This document shows positions 25,400 to 34,582 of a stretch of DNA of 64,000 bases, one piece after another. The notes beneath the pieces were generated by a model that was not told the DNA's origin, did no database searches, and saw only the letters and a list, made by a program, of their open reading frames with translations. Within the stretch, counting starts at the first letter, position 1, and every line of letters starts with the position of its first letter. The DNA comes from Deltaproteobacteria bacterium (GTDB taxonomy: Bacteria > Myxococcota_A > UBA9160 > UBA6930): assembly GCA_028817435.1 (NCBI GenBank), contig JAPPPQ010000051.1, positions 62,001-126,000 on the forward strand, read 5' to 3'. Both the position numbers and the translations under genes were made by a program.

Positions 25400-26869
25400 G
25401 TGCCCGAAAGCCGCGCAGCAGGCCGCATGGACCGGCCCGGCCAGCCGGACCGGCCGCGCGAAGCCTGCGGCGTGATGGGCGTGCACGGCCACCCCGAGGC
25501 CGCCAACATCGCCTACCTGGGACTCTACGCCCTGCAGCACCGGGGGCAGGAGAGCGCGGGCATTTGCTCCCGGGGGGGCAGGGAGGGCGAGCAGTTTGTG
25601 CACCGGGGCATGGGGCTGGTCTCCGATGTCTTCGGCGAGCAGAGCATTGCCAAACTGCGCGGGCGCCACGCCGTGGGCCATGTGCGCTACTCCACCTCGG
25701 GCGACAGCACGCTGCGCAACGCGCAGCCCTTCTGCGCCAACACCGACGCCGGCCCCGTGGCGCTGGCGCACAACGGCAACCTGGTAAACGCCGCGCGGGT
25801 GCGCGACGAGCTAGAGGGCCGCGGCGCAATCTTCGCCACCACCAGTGACAGCGAGGTCATCGTGCACCTGCTGGCGCGCTCGCGGCAGCCCACGCTGGAA
25901 GACAGGCTGGTAGATGCGCTCTCGCGGCTGAAGGGCGCTTACAGTTTGGTCATGCAGACCCGCGATGCGCTGGTGGCGGTGCGCGATCCCCACGGCTTCC
26001 GCCCCCTGGTGCTGGGGCAACTGGACGGCGCATGGGTGGTGGCCAGCGAAACCTGCGCCCTCGATCTGATCGGCGCCGCCGTCGAGCGCCACATTGCGCC
26101 CGGCGAAATGGTGGTGATCCGGCGCGGAAAGCTGGGCGCGCTGCAGCCCTTTCCGCGCGCAGACTGCGGGGCATTTTGCATCTTCGAATACATTTACTTC
26201 GCGCGCCCGGATTCCAATTTGCCGGGCGGCAATGTCTATGCCTTCCGCAAGGAACTGGGGCGGCGGCTGGCGCGGGAGCACCCGGCGCCGGCCGATGTGG
26301 TGATTCCGCTGCTCGATTCCGGCAACGCCGCCGCGCTGGGCTACGCCGAAGAGCTCGGCGTTCCCTACGATACGGGCATTATCCGCAATCACTTTGTGGG
26401 CCGCACTTTCATCGAGCCCGCGCAGACCATCCGCAACTTCGGCGTGAAGATCAAGCACAACGCGATTCCCGGCGTCATTTCCGGCAAGCGGGTGGTGCTG
26501 GTGGATGACTCGATTGTGCGCGGCACCAGCATCATGAAAATCTCGAATATGCTGCGCGCCGCCGGCGCGCGCGAGGTGCATGTGCGCATTTCTGCGCCGC
26601 CCACCACCCGCCCCTGCCATTACGGCATTGATATGCCCACCCGGCAAGAACTGATTGCGGCAGACCTTCCGGTGCCGGAGATTTGCGCTTCCATCGGCGC
26701 GGACAGCCTGGGCTATCTCTCGCTTGCGGGGCTGCGCGACGCCGGCGGGCGCGGCCACTGCGACGCCTGCTTCTCCGGCGAATACCCCGTTCCCATCACC
26801 GCCGATTCTTCCCCGCCGCAGATTTCGCTGTTGCGCGAATCCAGCGCGGCGGCCGCCGCCGAGGGTTAG
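25400..26869 (+). CDS. purF: Amidophosphoribosyltransferase
   Basis: ACGVMGVHGHPEAANIAYLGLYALQHRGQESAGI; VVLVDDSIVRGTS PRPP motif. Confidence 0.96.
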   Translation: MPESRAAGRMDRPGQPDRPREACGVMGVHGHPEAANIAYLGLYALQHRGQESAGICSRGGREGEQFVHRGMGLVSDVFGEQSIAKLRGRHAVGHVRYSTSGDSTLRNAQPFCANTDAGPVALAHNGNLVNAARVRDELEGRGAIFATTSDSEVIVHLLARSRQPTLEDRLVDALSRLKGAYSLVMQTRDALVAVRDPHGFRPLVLGQLDGAWVVASETCALDLIGAAVERHIAPGEMVVIRRGKLGALQPFPRADCGAFCIFEYIYFARPDSNLPGGNVYAFRKELGRRLAREHPAPADVVIPLLDSGNAAALGYAEELGVPYDTGIIRNHFVGRTFIEPAQTIRNFGVKIKHNAIPGVISGKRVVLVDDSIVRGTSIMKISNMLRAAGAREVHVRISAPPTTRPCHYGIDMPTRQELIAADLPVPEICASIGADSLGYLSLAGLRDAGGRGHCDACFSGEYPVPITADSSPPQISLLRESSAAAAAEG

Positions 26870-28491
26870 TTGCCGGGGCGGGGTTCGGAGGATTTTCGCA
26901 GCAAAGTGTCGCGGCAAAAGTTCGCGTCGTCGCGCTGCGGGTGATCCAGGTTGTAATGCAGGCCGCGGCTCTCCCGGCGCTGCATGGCGCCCTCAATGGT
27001 GAGCCGGGCCACCAGCGCCAGGTTGCGCAACTCAATCAGCCCAGGGGCCAGGCGGAAGTTCCAGTAGTATTCGTCAATCTCGCCGCGCAGCGCCAGCGCG
27101 CGGCGGCGGGCGCGGGCCAGCCGCTTGTCCGAGCGCACAATGCCCACATAGTTCCACATGAAGCGGCGAATCTCGTCCCAGTTCTGCGTAATCACCACCG
27201 CTTCCGAAGGCTCTTCGGCGTCTCCGTCGCGCCAGGGCTCGATGTTCTGCGGGGGCGGCGGCAGTTCGGGCAGCCGCGCGCAGGCTTCGCGCGCCGCGGC
27301 TTCGGCGAAGACCACGCCTTCCAGCAGCGAGTTCGAGGCCAGCCGGTTTGCGCCGTGCAGCCCGCTGCAAGTGACCTCGCCGGCGGCGAAGAGATTTTCA
27401 ATATCGGTTTCGCCGCAGAGATTGGTCACCACGCCGCCGCAGCAGTAATGCGCCGCCGGTACCACCGGGACGGGCTCGCGCGCCATATCGAAGCCGAGCT
27501 CCAGGCAGCGCCGGTAAATGTTGGGAAAGCGCTGCTGCAGAAAATCTGCGCCGCGCGCGCGAATGTCGAGAAACACCGCATCCGCCCCGGATTGCTTCAG
27601 CTCTGTGTCAATGGCGCGGGCTACGATGTCGCGCGGCGCGAGATCGGCCATGGGGTGGTAGCGCGCCATGAACGCTTCGCCCAAGGCAGAGCGCAGCACG
27701 CCGCCCTCGCCGCGCACGGCCTCGCTGATCAAAAAAGACTTGGCCTGCGGATGGTAGAGGCAGGTGGGGTGAAACTGGAAGAACTCCATGTTCGCCAGCG
27801 TGGCGCCGGCGCGATAGGCCATGGCAATGCCGTCGCCGGAGGCGATATCCGGGTTGCTGGTGTAGAGATAGACCTTGCCCGCGCCGCCGGTGGCCAGAAA
27901 AGTGATGCGCGCGCGGAAGCGGTGCACCGCGCCGCGCCGGGAATCCAGCACATAAGCGCCCAGGGCGCGGTTCGCGCCGGGCTGCCCGGCCCGCGCCGAG
28001 GTGAGCAGATCCACGGCGTAGTGATTCTCCAGCAGCGCCACATTCGGGTGGGCGCGGATGCGGGCGAGCAGCGCCCGCTCAATTTCGCGCCCCGTGGCGT
28101 CCCGGTTGTGCAGCACGCGGCGCTGGCTGTGGCCGCCCTCGCGCCCCAGCGCAAAGCCGCCGCCGGCCTCCAGGTCGAATTCCACGCCGAGCTTGCGCAG
28201 CGCCTCGATGGTGTGCGCGCCGCGCTCCACCACAAAGCGCACCACCTCTTCGCGGCACAACCCGGCCCCCGCCTCCAGGGTGTCGCGCAGGTGCGCCTCC
28301 ACCGAATCGCTGCCGGCCACCGCCGCCGCCACGCCGCCCTGCGCGAAGTTGGTGGCCGAATCTGCCGCGCGCTTCTTGGTAATTACCGCCACGCGGCCAT
28401 GCTCCGCCGCCTGCAGCGCAAAGAAGAGCCCGGCGATGCCGCTTCCCAGCACCAGGAAATCAACCTCGCGCGGATGCGGCCCCGGCGGCAT
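26866..28491 (-). CDS. nadB: L-aspartate oxidase
   Basis: DFLVLGSGIAGLFFALQAAEHGRVAVITKK; ATGGAGKVYLYTSNPDIASGDGIAMAYRAGA; HYCCGGVVT. Confidence 0.95.
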   Translation of the reverse strand: MPPGPHPREVDFLVLGSGIAGLFFALQAAEHGRVAVITKKRAADSATNFAQGGVAAAVAGSDSVEAHLRDTLEAGAGLCREEVVRFVVERGAHTIEALRKLGVEFDLEAGGGFALGREGGHSQRRVLHNRDATGREIERALLARIRAHPNVALLENHYAVDLLTSARAGQPGANRALGAYVLDSRRGAVHRFRARITFLATGGAGKVYLYTSNPDIASGDGIAMAYRAGATLANMEFFQFHPTCLYHPQAKSFLISEAVRGEGGVLRSALGEAFMARYHPMADLAPRDIVARAIDTELKQSGADAVFLDIRARGADFLQQRFPNIYRRCLELGFDMAREPVPVVPAAHYCCGGVVTNLCGETDIENLFAAGEVTCSGLHGANRLASNSLLEGVVFAEAAAREACARLPELPPPPQNIEPWRDGDAEEPSEAVVITQNWDEIRRFMWNYVGIVRSDKRLARARRRALALRGEIDEYYWNFRLAPGLIELRNLALVARLTIEGAMQRRESRGLHYNLDHPQRDDANFCRDTLLRKSSEPRPGN

Positions 28492-28517
28492 GGCGCAAAT
28501 CTAGCTATTGTCCGCCC

Positions 28518-29153
28518 GTGGCGGCCATCGAGCGATTCTGGAATTTGCCCAACACCATCACCATGGTGCGCCTGGTGGTGGTGCCGCTGCTGCTCGGCTT
28601 TCCGCTCTACGCGGGCTGGCGGGGCAGCCTGGTGGTGGGCTGCCTGTATGTGGTGGCGGCCTTCGGCGATATGGTGGACGGCTGGGCCGCCCGGCGCGGG
28701 CAGCAGGTTACGCGCATTGGCAAGCTGCTCGACCCGCTGGCCGACAAGCTCATCGTCTCCACCGCCCTGATCGTCCTGCTCAACATGGGGCGCATTCCCT
28801 CCGAGGGCTGGGCGGGGGTCGGCGGCCTGACCATGGTGGTGGTGGTGGTGGGGCGCGAGCTGGCCGTGACCGGGCTGCGCGGCATTGCCTCGGCGGGCGG
28901 GCAGGTCATGGCCGCGCGCCCCGCCGGCAAAATCAAGACGGCGAGCCAGAACATCGCCCTGGGCTTTTTGCTCTTTCACCACGACACCCTGGAGCGCCTG
29001 TGCCGCCTGGCGCTGCCCGGCGACTGGCCCTGGCCCCTGCCGAACAACCACGAAATCGGCCTGCTGCTGCTGGCGCTGGCGGCGGGGCTGGCCCTGTGGT
29101 CCGGCTATGTGTATTTCGCCGATTACTTCCGGGCCGGGCGCGCGGCGGGCTAG
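28518..29153 (+). CDS. pgsA: CDP-diacylglycerol-glycerol-3-phosphate 3-phosphatidyltransferase
   Basis: NLPNTITMVRLVVVPLLLG; GDMVDGWAARRGQQVTRIGKLLDPLADKL CDP-alcohol phosphatidyltransferase signature. Confidence 0.93.
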   Translation: MAAIERFWNLPNTITMVRLVVVPLLLGFPLYAGWRGSLVVGCLYVVAAFGDMVDGWAARRGQQVTRIGKLLDPLADKLIVSTALIVLLNMGRIPSEGWAGVGGLTMVVVVVGRELAVTGLRGIASAGGQVMAARPAGKIKTASQNIALGFLLFHHDTLERLCRLALPGDWPWPLPNNHEIGLLLLALAAGLALWSGYVYFADYFRAGRAAG

Positions 29154-29218
29154 CCCCGCCTGCGGCAGCCCCTGCGGGGTGGACTTGCGCGCGGGGCTGG
29201 CGTAGAGTCCGGGGCAGG

Positions 29219-29294
29219 GCACGAGTAGCTCAGTTGGTAGAGCACCACGTTGCCAACGTGGATGTCGCCGGTTCGAGTCCGGTCTCGTGCTCCA
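29219..29294 (+). tRNA. tRNA-Gly (GCC)
   Basis: GCACGAGTAGCTCAGTTGGTAGAGCACCACGTTGCCAACGTGGATGTCGCCGGTTCGAGTCCGGTCTCGTGCTCCA; anticodon loop TTGCCAA. Confidence 0.96.
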
Positions 29295-29343
29295 AACCAT
29301 TTTCTTTGCCCCGCCTTGGCAGGGCAAGCCGATTTCCGGCCTC

Positions 29344-29712
29344 TCAGGCCCGCGCAGTGGCGAGCCGCGCCCCCTCGCGCAACCTGCGCCGCTCCACTGC
29401 CGTCATGCGCCGCTTCTCCCGCTGCAACGCCCGGCGCGCGTGCCAGACATCGTGCGAAACCTGCATATTCAGCCAGACCTCCGGCCCGTTGCCAAAGAAT
29501 TCGCCGAGGCGCACCGCCATCTTCGGCGTGACGGGCCGCTCCGCAGCCAGAATGCGGTGCAGATTCTGCCGGGAAGTCCCGAGCCGCCGCGCCGTTTCGC
29601 TCACGCTCAGCCCCGCCTCCGGCAGCAAAATCTCCCGCAACAAAGTGCCCGGATGCGTCGGTTCGCGCTTCCGCTCGGGCCGATTCACCAACTTCGCTCG
29701 TGTGGTGGCCAT
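29344..29712 (-). CDS. higA: HigA-type addiction module antitoxin (XRE family)
   Basis: HPGTLLREILLPEAGLSVSETARRLGTSRQNLHRILAAERPVTPKMAVRLGEFFGNGPEVWLNMQ. Confidence 0.92.
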   Translation of the reverse strand: MATTRAKLVNRPERKREPTHPGTLLREILLPEAGLSVSETARRLGTSRQNLHRILAAERPVTPKMAVRLGEFFGNGPEVWLNMQVSHDVWHARRALQREKRRMTAVERRRLREGARLATARA

Positions 29713-29732
29713 GGTATTGCTCCTTTGGATTT

Positions 29733-30038
29733 TCAGTGCTCTTGCTCCAAGTTCACATCGCGCGCACCGCCTGCTTCCATATCCCAAGTGAAGGTGATGC
29801 GCCAAGGCCCATTCACATCCACCCCGTAGGTGCCGCTCCTGTCGCCCTTGTAGGAGTGGAATCGCCATCCTCGCCTCACGCGCATTGCCAAGGGATGGGT
29901 GACGGAGTCCAGAAAGTCGAGAATGGCCGTGCACCGCTTCCTGAGCGTGCTCGGAACTCTCGAAGAGTTTCCCGTTGCGAACAATTCCCTGAGCCCCTTG
30001 TGCTTGAAATGCTGGATCACGGCCTGCTCTGCCTCCAC
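29733..30038 (-). CDS. higB: HigB/RelE-type toxin
   Basis: VIQHFKHKGLRELFATGNSSRVPSTLRKRCTAILDFLDSV..GWRFHSYKGDRSGTYGVDVNGPWRITFTWD; directly upstream of higA. Confidence 0.9.
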   Translation of the reverse strand: MEAEQAVIQHFKHKGLRELFATGNSSRVPSTLRKRCTAILDFLDSVTHPLAMRVRRGWRFHSYKGDRSGTYGVDVNGPWRITFTWDMEAGGARDVNLEQEH

Positions 30039-30056
30039 CCCGCCTTGGATGGCAAA

Positions 30057-30096
30057 ATCTAGTGCACGCCAAAGCGCCTGTCAACTACCAGTTGAC
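30057..30096 (-). promoter_or_regulatory. Putative higBA promoter with palindromic operator
   Basis: GTCAACT-ACC-AGTTGAC (30080-30096) overlaps a minus-strand TTGACA-17 nt-TAGATT promoter. Confidence 0.6.
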
Positions 30097-30294
30097 ATTT
30101 TTGCCTCTCTCTCCCCAGGGGGAGCGCGGATAGCGAAGTTGACATTCTGGGGAATATCGCCAGTGATCTGCGCAGCGCGGACGGCATTCAACTTGCTGGT
30201 CACCACGCCCAGCACATGGCCAGATCTGTCTCAACGCGCCCTGCGTCCTACGCCTTTCCGCGCTGCCGCTGGGTGCAGCCGGCGGGCGGCGGCT

Positions 30295-30714
30295 TCAGTT
30301 GCCCCGTTTGTTGGCGGCCTTGTATTCGCGCACCACCTGGTTGAAACGGTCGCCGGCGGCGTGCATGGCGTCGGCCATGTGGTTGTGGTGGCGAATCACG
30401 GCCATGCGATCCTCATCGCTGATCTCGCCGCCGCGGGATGCCTCCCACTTGTCCAGACAGGTGAAGAATTCCTCGCCGCCGGCCACGAACGCCTTGACCG
30501 CCTTTTGTGCGGCCAGCACATCCGCCTTGGCGGCGCTTGCGCCGTCCGCGGGAATTGCCGGATCGGCGGGGGCGGTGCAGCCGCCGGGGGGCGGGCCCAG
30601 GGGCTTCGCTTCGTCCTCGTGGTGCGCGGCCAGCGCGGGAAGCGCTGCGGCCCAAAGCAGGGCGAGCAGAGCGGCGGGAAGGGGCGTCGGGCGTGCCATG
30701 GTGGTTTCTCCCAA
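30295..30714 (-). CDS. Small secreted protein of unknown function
   Basis: Signal peptide-like N-term LLALLWAAALPALAAHH. Confidence 0.5.
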   Translation of the reverse strand: MGETTMARPTPLPAALLALLWAAALPALAAHHEDEAKPLGPPPGGCTAPADPAIPADGASAAKADVLAAQKAVKAFVAGGEEFFTCLDKWEASRGGEISDEDRMAVIRHHNHMADAMHAAGDRFNQVVREYKAANKRGN

Positions 30715-30756
30715 AGTTGGGGGTTGAAAATGCCGCGGAGCCGGCAGTGTAGCCCG

Positions 30757-31548
30757 CTACTCGAAGGCCCGCGGAAGCTGCATATTCAGCATCACCTGGC
30801 CGCCGGCCACGCCGACAATTTCGCCGGTTACATAAGAGGCGGCGGGAGAGGCCAGGTAGGTGGCGCAGGCCGCCACATCCTCCACCTCGCCCAGGCGGCC
30901 CAGCGGCGTGAGCCGCAGCATGGCGGCTTCCACCTCCGGCGTGAGCACGGTTTCCAGCCCCTGGGTGCGGGTTGCGCCCACGGCAATGGCGTTGACGCGC
31001 ACCAGCGGCGCGAAATCCTGCGCCAGCTCGCGCGTCATAAAGTCCATAGCGGCCTTCGCCGTTCCGTAGGCGGCAAAGCCCGCGCCGGGAAAGCGCCCCG
31101 CCGCCGAGGAAATGTTGATTACCGCGCCGCGCCCCGCGCTTTCCACCATGCGCGGCGCAGCCAGGCGGGTCATGGCAAAGGCCGTGCCCGCGTTGAAGCG
31201 CAGGGCGGTGTCGAAATCCGCATCGCTGGTTTGCAGCGCGGGCTTCGGCGGCGAGCCGCCGGCGTTGTTCACCAGAATGTCGAGCCTGCCGAACTCTTCC
31301 ACCGCCGCGCGCACCAGGTTCTCGCGCTCCGCCGCCTGCATCACATCGCAGCGCAGCGCCAGTGCGCGCCGGCCGCGCGCGCGCACCTCGGCTGCGCTGC
31401 GCTCAATTTCAGATTGCGTGCGCGCGGCGCAGATCACATCTGCGCCGGCTTCGGCAAAGGCCCGCGCAATGCCCGCGCCAATGCCGCGCCCTGCGCCGGT
31501 CACAATGGCCACGCGCCCTGCCAGCGAAAAGCGCTCCAGAATCTTCAC
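30757..31548 (-). CDS. SDR-family oxidoreductase
   Basis: VAIVTGAGRGIGAGIARAFAEAGADVI; LVNNAGG; YGTAKAAMDFM; GTG start. Confidence 0.93.
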   Translation of the reverse strand: MKILERFSLAGRVAIVTGAGRGIGAGIARAFAEAGADVICAARTQSEIERSAAEVRARGRRALALRCDVMQAAERENLVRAAVEEFGRLDILVNNAGGSPPKPALQTSDADFDTALRFNAGTAFAMTRLAAPRMVESAGRGAVINISSAAGRFPGAGFAAYGTAKAAMDFMTRELAQDFAPLVRVNAIAVGATRTQGLETVLTPEVEAAMLRLTPLGRLGEVEDVAACATYLASPAASYVTGEIVGVAGGQVMLNMQLPRAFE

Positions 31549-32351
31549 TGCGCGCCCCCGCGCGGCGGGCCGGGGAAGAAGGCGTTGGTGCGCGCCTGGT
31601 AATCCGCATAGCCGGGGCGGCGGCGGCCGATAGAGCGCTCCAGCTTGGCCACGCCGGAAATGCGCAGCAGCAAAAATGTCATGAGCAGCGGGCCGAGCAG
31701 CGCCAGCCAGCGCCAGGGCACAGCCGCCGAAAGCGCCACCAGCCCCATGCCCCAGTGGACGCAAGCGTCGCCGAAGTAATTGGGATGGCGCGTGTAGCGC
31801 CACAGCCCGCTGCTCAAAACGCGCCCCGCGTTGGCCGGATCGGCGCGGAAGCGGCGGAGCTGCGCATCGCCCAGCGTTTCGAAGCCGAGCCCCAGCGCCC
31901 AGAGCGCAACGCCGAGCCCGTCCAGCCAGCCAAGCGCTGCCGCGCCGGCAAAGCCAATGCCAATTTGCAGCGGCAGCGATACCAGCCACATCAGCGTGCC
32001 TTGCAGCAAAAATACCGTGCCCAAACTTACCCACGGAAAGCGCGCGCCCCAGTAGCGGCGCATGGCCTGGTAGCGCGGGTCTTCGCCGCCGCCAAAGCTG
32101 CGGAGCAGCAGATAGACGCCGAGCCGCAGCCCCCAGGCGCAGGCCATGAACAGCAGCAAGCTTGCCCGCGCGCCGGGGGATTCGCCCGGCGCGGCGTTGG
32201 CGCTGGCCGTGAAAAAGGCCGCGGCGGCGGCAATGCCGAAGCCCGGCCCCCAGAAAATGTCCACGATGCTGGCGTCGCGCAGCCGCAGCGAAAGCAGCCA
32301 CAGCGCCAGCACGCAGACGGCGATGCAGAGTGCGGTGTTTGCGAAGATCAT
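31545..32351 (-). CDS. DUF1295-family integral membrane protein
   Basis: SIVDIFWGPGF; SSGLWRYTRHPNYFGDACVHWGMGL. Confidence 0.88.
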   Translation of the reverse strand: MIFANTALCIAVCVLALWLLSLRLRDASIVDIFWGPGFGIAAAAAFFTASANAAPGESPGARASLLLFMACAWGLRLGVYLLLRSFGGGEDPRYQAMRRYWGARFPWVSLGTVFLLQGTLMWLVSLPLQIGIGFAGAAALGWLDGLGVALWALGLGFETLGDAQLRRFRADPANAGRVLSSGLWRYTRHPNYFGDACVHWGMGLVALSAAVPWRWLALLGPLLMTFLLLRISGVAKLERSIGRRRPGYADYQARTNAFFPGPPRGGAQ

Positions 32352-33457
32352 GGCTTCTCCCTTTGCAGTGCGGTGGTGTCGCCGGCCAGCAATTGCGCCA
32401 GCGGGCGGCTGCCGCTGAACTTGGAAAGCAGCATTTTCAGCACCGCCGTCATGGGCGTCGCCAGCAGCATGCCCACCACGCCCCACAGCATTCCCCAGAC
32501 AATCAACCCAATCAGCACCGCCACCGGGTGCAGGCCCAGCGAATCGCCCACCAGCTTCGGTTCAAGCACGCTGCCCATGGCGAATTGAATCGCCGCGGGC
32601 AGCACAATGGCCAGCACCGCCGCCACCGGCCCCACTTCGGGCGAGACAATCACCACCGGCAGTGGCAGCAAAGTCGAAATAAGCGAGCCCACATTGGGAA
32701 TGAAGTTCAGCAAGAAGGCCATGACGCCGAAGGCCATGGCCAACGGCACGCCCAGCAAAAACAGCGCGCTCCCCACCAGCACGCCGGTGGCGGCAGAAAT
32801 AAGCAGCTTCGAGACCAGATAGCTTTCCACCTGCACGCGCACCTCGCCCCAAATGCCCGCCGCGCGCCCGCGCGTGCCGCCGCCGGTCACCAGAAACAGC
32901 ACGAAAATCAGCACCAGCAGCGATTGCGAAAACAGGTTGACAATGGCGTTGGCAATTCTCGTCAGCAGCCCGCCGACGGTTTCCACCGGAATGCTGCGCA
33001 ATCGCTCCTGCTCGGTGCCCAGCATCGCGCGAAATTCGCCGGGCAGCCCGTTGTAAAGGCGATCCAGCAATTCGCCCAGTTGCTCGCCGTAAAGATCGGC
33101 GTTGGCGGCAAGCTGCGCCACCGAAGCGCTGAGCAGCGCGCCAAGCCCCGCCAGCGCGCCCAGGCCCAGCAGCGCCACAACAGGCAGGGCCAAGGCCCGC
33201 GGCGCGCGCAGGCGCTGCAGCGTTTCGACGCACAGCCCGAGCCCCAGCGAAATGACGAGAGAGAGCACAAAGGGAATCATCACCGGCCGCAGCCAGCGCA
33301 GTGCGAACGCGCCCGCCACCGTCGCCAGCACCAGCAGGCACACCGTCTGCACCCGCATTTCCCGGCTCGCGGCGCGCCCGCCCGCTCCGCTCACTTCGCC
33401 CGCTCCGCCCGTTTCGCTCACCCGCGCCAGCATAGCCCGGCTGCGCCCCCCGGACAC
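32348..33457 (-). CDS. AI-2E family transporter / PerM-like permease
   Basis: LRWLRPVMIPFVLSLVISLGL..; VGSLISTLLPLPVV; GDSLGLHPVAVLIGLIVWGMLWGVVGMLLATPMTAVLK. Confidence 0.88.
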   Translation of the reverse strand: MSGGRSRAMLARVSETGGAGEVSGAGGRAASREMRVQTVCLLVLATVAGAFALRWLRPVMIPFVLSLVISLGLGLCVETLQRLRAPRALALPVVALLGLGALAGLGALLSASVAQLAANADLYGEQLGELLDRLYNGLPGEFRAMLGTEQERLRSIPVETVGGLLTRIANAIVNLFSQSLLVLIFVLFLVTGGGTRGRAAGIWGEVRVQVESYLVSKLLISAATGVLVGSALFLLGVPLAMAFGVMAFLLNFIPNVGSLISTLLPLPVVIVSPEVGPVAAVLAIVLPAAIQFAMGSVLEPKLVGDSLGLHPVAVLIGLIVWGMLWGVVGMLLATPMTAVLKMLLSKFSGSRPLAQLLAGDTTALQREKP

Positions 33458-33494
33458 GGCGGGAAACCGCCGCCGCCGCGCCTACAATGGCGCC

Positions 33495-34400
33495 ATGCCC
33501 GCGCGCCGGCCGCTTCCCCATTGCACGCTCTTCACCGGCGATAACCTGCAGCTCATGCGCCGCGCAGCCGGCGGCAGCGTAGATCTCATCTACCTCGATC
33601 CGCCCTTCAACAGCCGCCGCCACCACCGCGCGCCCGGCGGGGCCGAGGCCGCGGGCGCAGCGTTCCGGGACGCCTGGACCCCGGAAGATGCGCGGACGCA
33701 GTGGCAGGACGAACTCGAGCGAGCGCGCCCCGGCCTCGCGCAGTTGCTCTGCGCAGTCGCGCGCCGTCCCGGCGACCGCGCCTATCTGCTCTACATGGCG
33801 GTGCGTCTGCTCCAAATGCACCGCCTGCTAAAGCCCGAAGGCTCCATTTACCTGCACTGCGACCCCACCATGAGCCACGCGCTCAAACTGCTGATGGATG
33901 CCATCTTCGGCGACGGCGGCGCAGACCGGCGCGCCCCCGGTTTTCGCAACGAGATTGCCTGGTGCTACGGACTCGGCGGATCGAGCCGCCGCTATTACCC
34001 CAGAAAGCACGACACCATCTTTTGGTATAGCAAGGGCGCGCGCTGGTTCTTCAATCCGCCCATGGTTCCCGCAACCTCCCGCAAACTGCGCGGCAGGCAG
34101 AAGAAGTGCCCCGACCACTGGAACATCCCCGCGCTCAACAATATGTCGAAAGAGCGCACCGGCTACCCCACGCAAAAGCCCCTGGCCCTGCTGCACCGCA
34201 TCATCGCCGCGGGCAGCGCGCCGGGCAGCTTCATACTCGACCCCTTTTGCGGCAGCGCCACCACCCTGCTCGCCGCCCAACTGCTGCACCGCCGCTGGTG
34301 CGGCGCAGACCTCAGCCCCCACGCCACCCACCTGGCCGCCCGCCGCCTCACCCTCGAATCCCCCGGCTGCCAGGTTGCCCTGCGCGCCGTCGAGGGGTGA
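33495..34400 (+). CDS. DNA methyltransferase (N6A/N4C, DPPF before FCGSATT order)
   Basis: MPARRPLPHCTLFTGDNLQLMRRAAGGSVDLIYLDPPFNSRR..; TGYPTQKPLALLHRIIAAGSAPGSFILDPFCGSATTLLAAQLLHRRWCGADLS. ATG at 33495. Confidence 0.88.
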   Translation: MPARRPLPHCTLFTGDNLQLMRRAAGGSVDLIYLDPPFNSRRHHRAPGGAEAAGAAFRDAWTPEDARTQWQDELERARPGLAQLLCAVARRPGDRAYLLYMAVRLLQMHRLLKPEGSIYLHCDPTMSHALKLLMDAIFGDGGADRRAPGFRNEIAWCYGLGGSSRRYYPRKHDTIFWYSKGARWFFNPPMVPATSRKLRGRQKKCPDHWNIPALNNMSKERTGYPTQKPLALLHRIIAAGSAPGSFILDPFCGSATTLLAAQLLHRRWCGADLSPHATHLAARRLTLESPGCQVALRAVEG

Positions 34401-34434
34401 ATGCGCCCCCGGGGGGAGAAAATATGCGCCTGCC

Positions 34435-34546
34435 AAAAAAGACTTGGGGCACCAGGCCGAGACCTGGTGCCCCGTATCGGGCGGCCTTCCCTTTCGGTAA
34501 GGCCTAGTTGCCGATAAGTCCCCACCTATCGGAATGCCTGATACAA
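34435..34546 (-). ncRNA. tracrRNA of the Cas9 system
   Basis: Minus strand: GTATCAGGCATTCCGATAGGTGGGGACTTATCGGCAAC anti-repeat, then hairpin GGCCTTACC-GAAA-GGGAAGGCC, then terminator GGGGCACCAGG-TCTCGG-CCTGGTGCCCC-AAGTC-TTTTTT. Confidence 0.88.
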
Positions 34547-34547
34547 T
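34507..34547 (+). promoter_or_regulatory. Degenerate CRISPR repeat (complement of anti-repeat) ending in extended -10 TGATACAAT directed at cas9
   Basis: GTTGCCGATAAGTCCCCACCTATCGGAATGCCTGATACAAT aligned to repeat GTTCCGATACCCCACCATCGGAATGCCTGATATACT. Confidence 0.6.
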
Positions 34548-34582
34548 CCCAATGCTGACACACGCAGCGGGGGCAGTCAAGC

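Noticed and set aside
28508-29791. 427-aa ORF containing ARVAQLVEHHVANVDVAGSSPVSCS
   Set aside because: Runs through pgsA in another frame and through tRNA-Gly; the motif is tRNA-derived.
30097-30294. Possible gene remnant between higB and the secreted protein
   Set aside because: Could not assign a convincing frame or family; left unannotated.
33495-34400. Type III restriction-modification system
   Set aside because: Only a modification-like subunit is present; no Res helicase-nuclease gene in the window.
34446-34473. GGGGCACCAGG/CCTGGTGCCCC palindrome as a methyltransferase terminator on the plus strand
   Set aside because: No T-run follows on the plus strand; the T6 run follows on the minus strand, so it fits the tracrRNA terminator.
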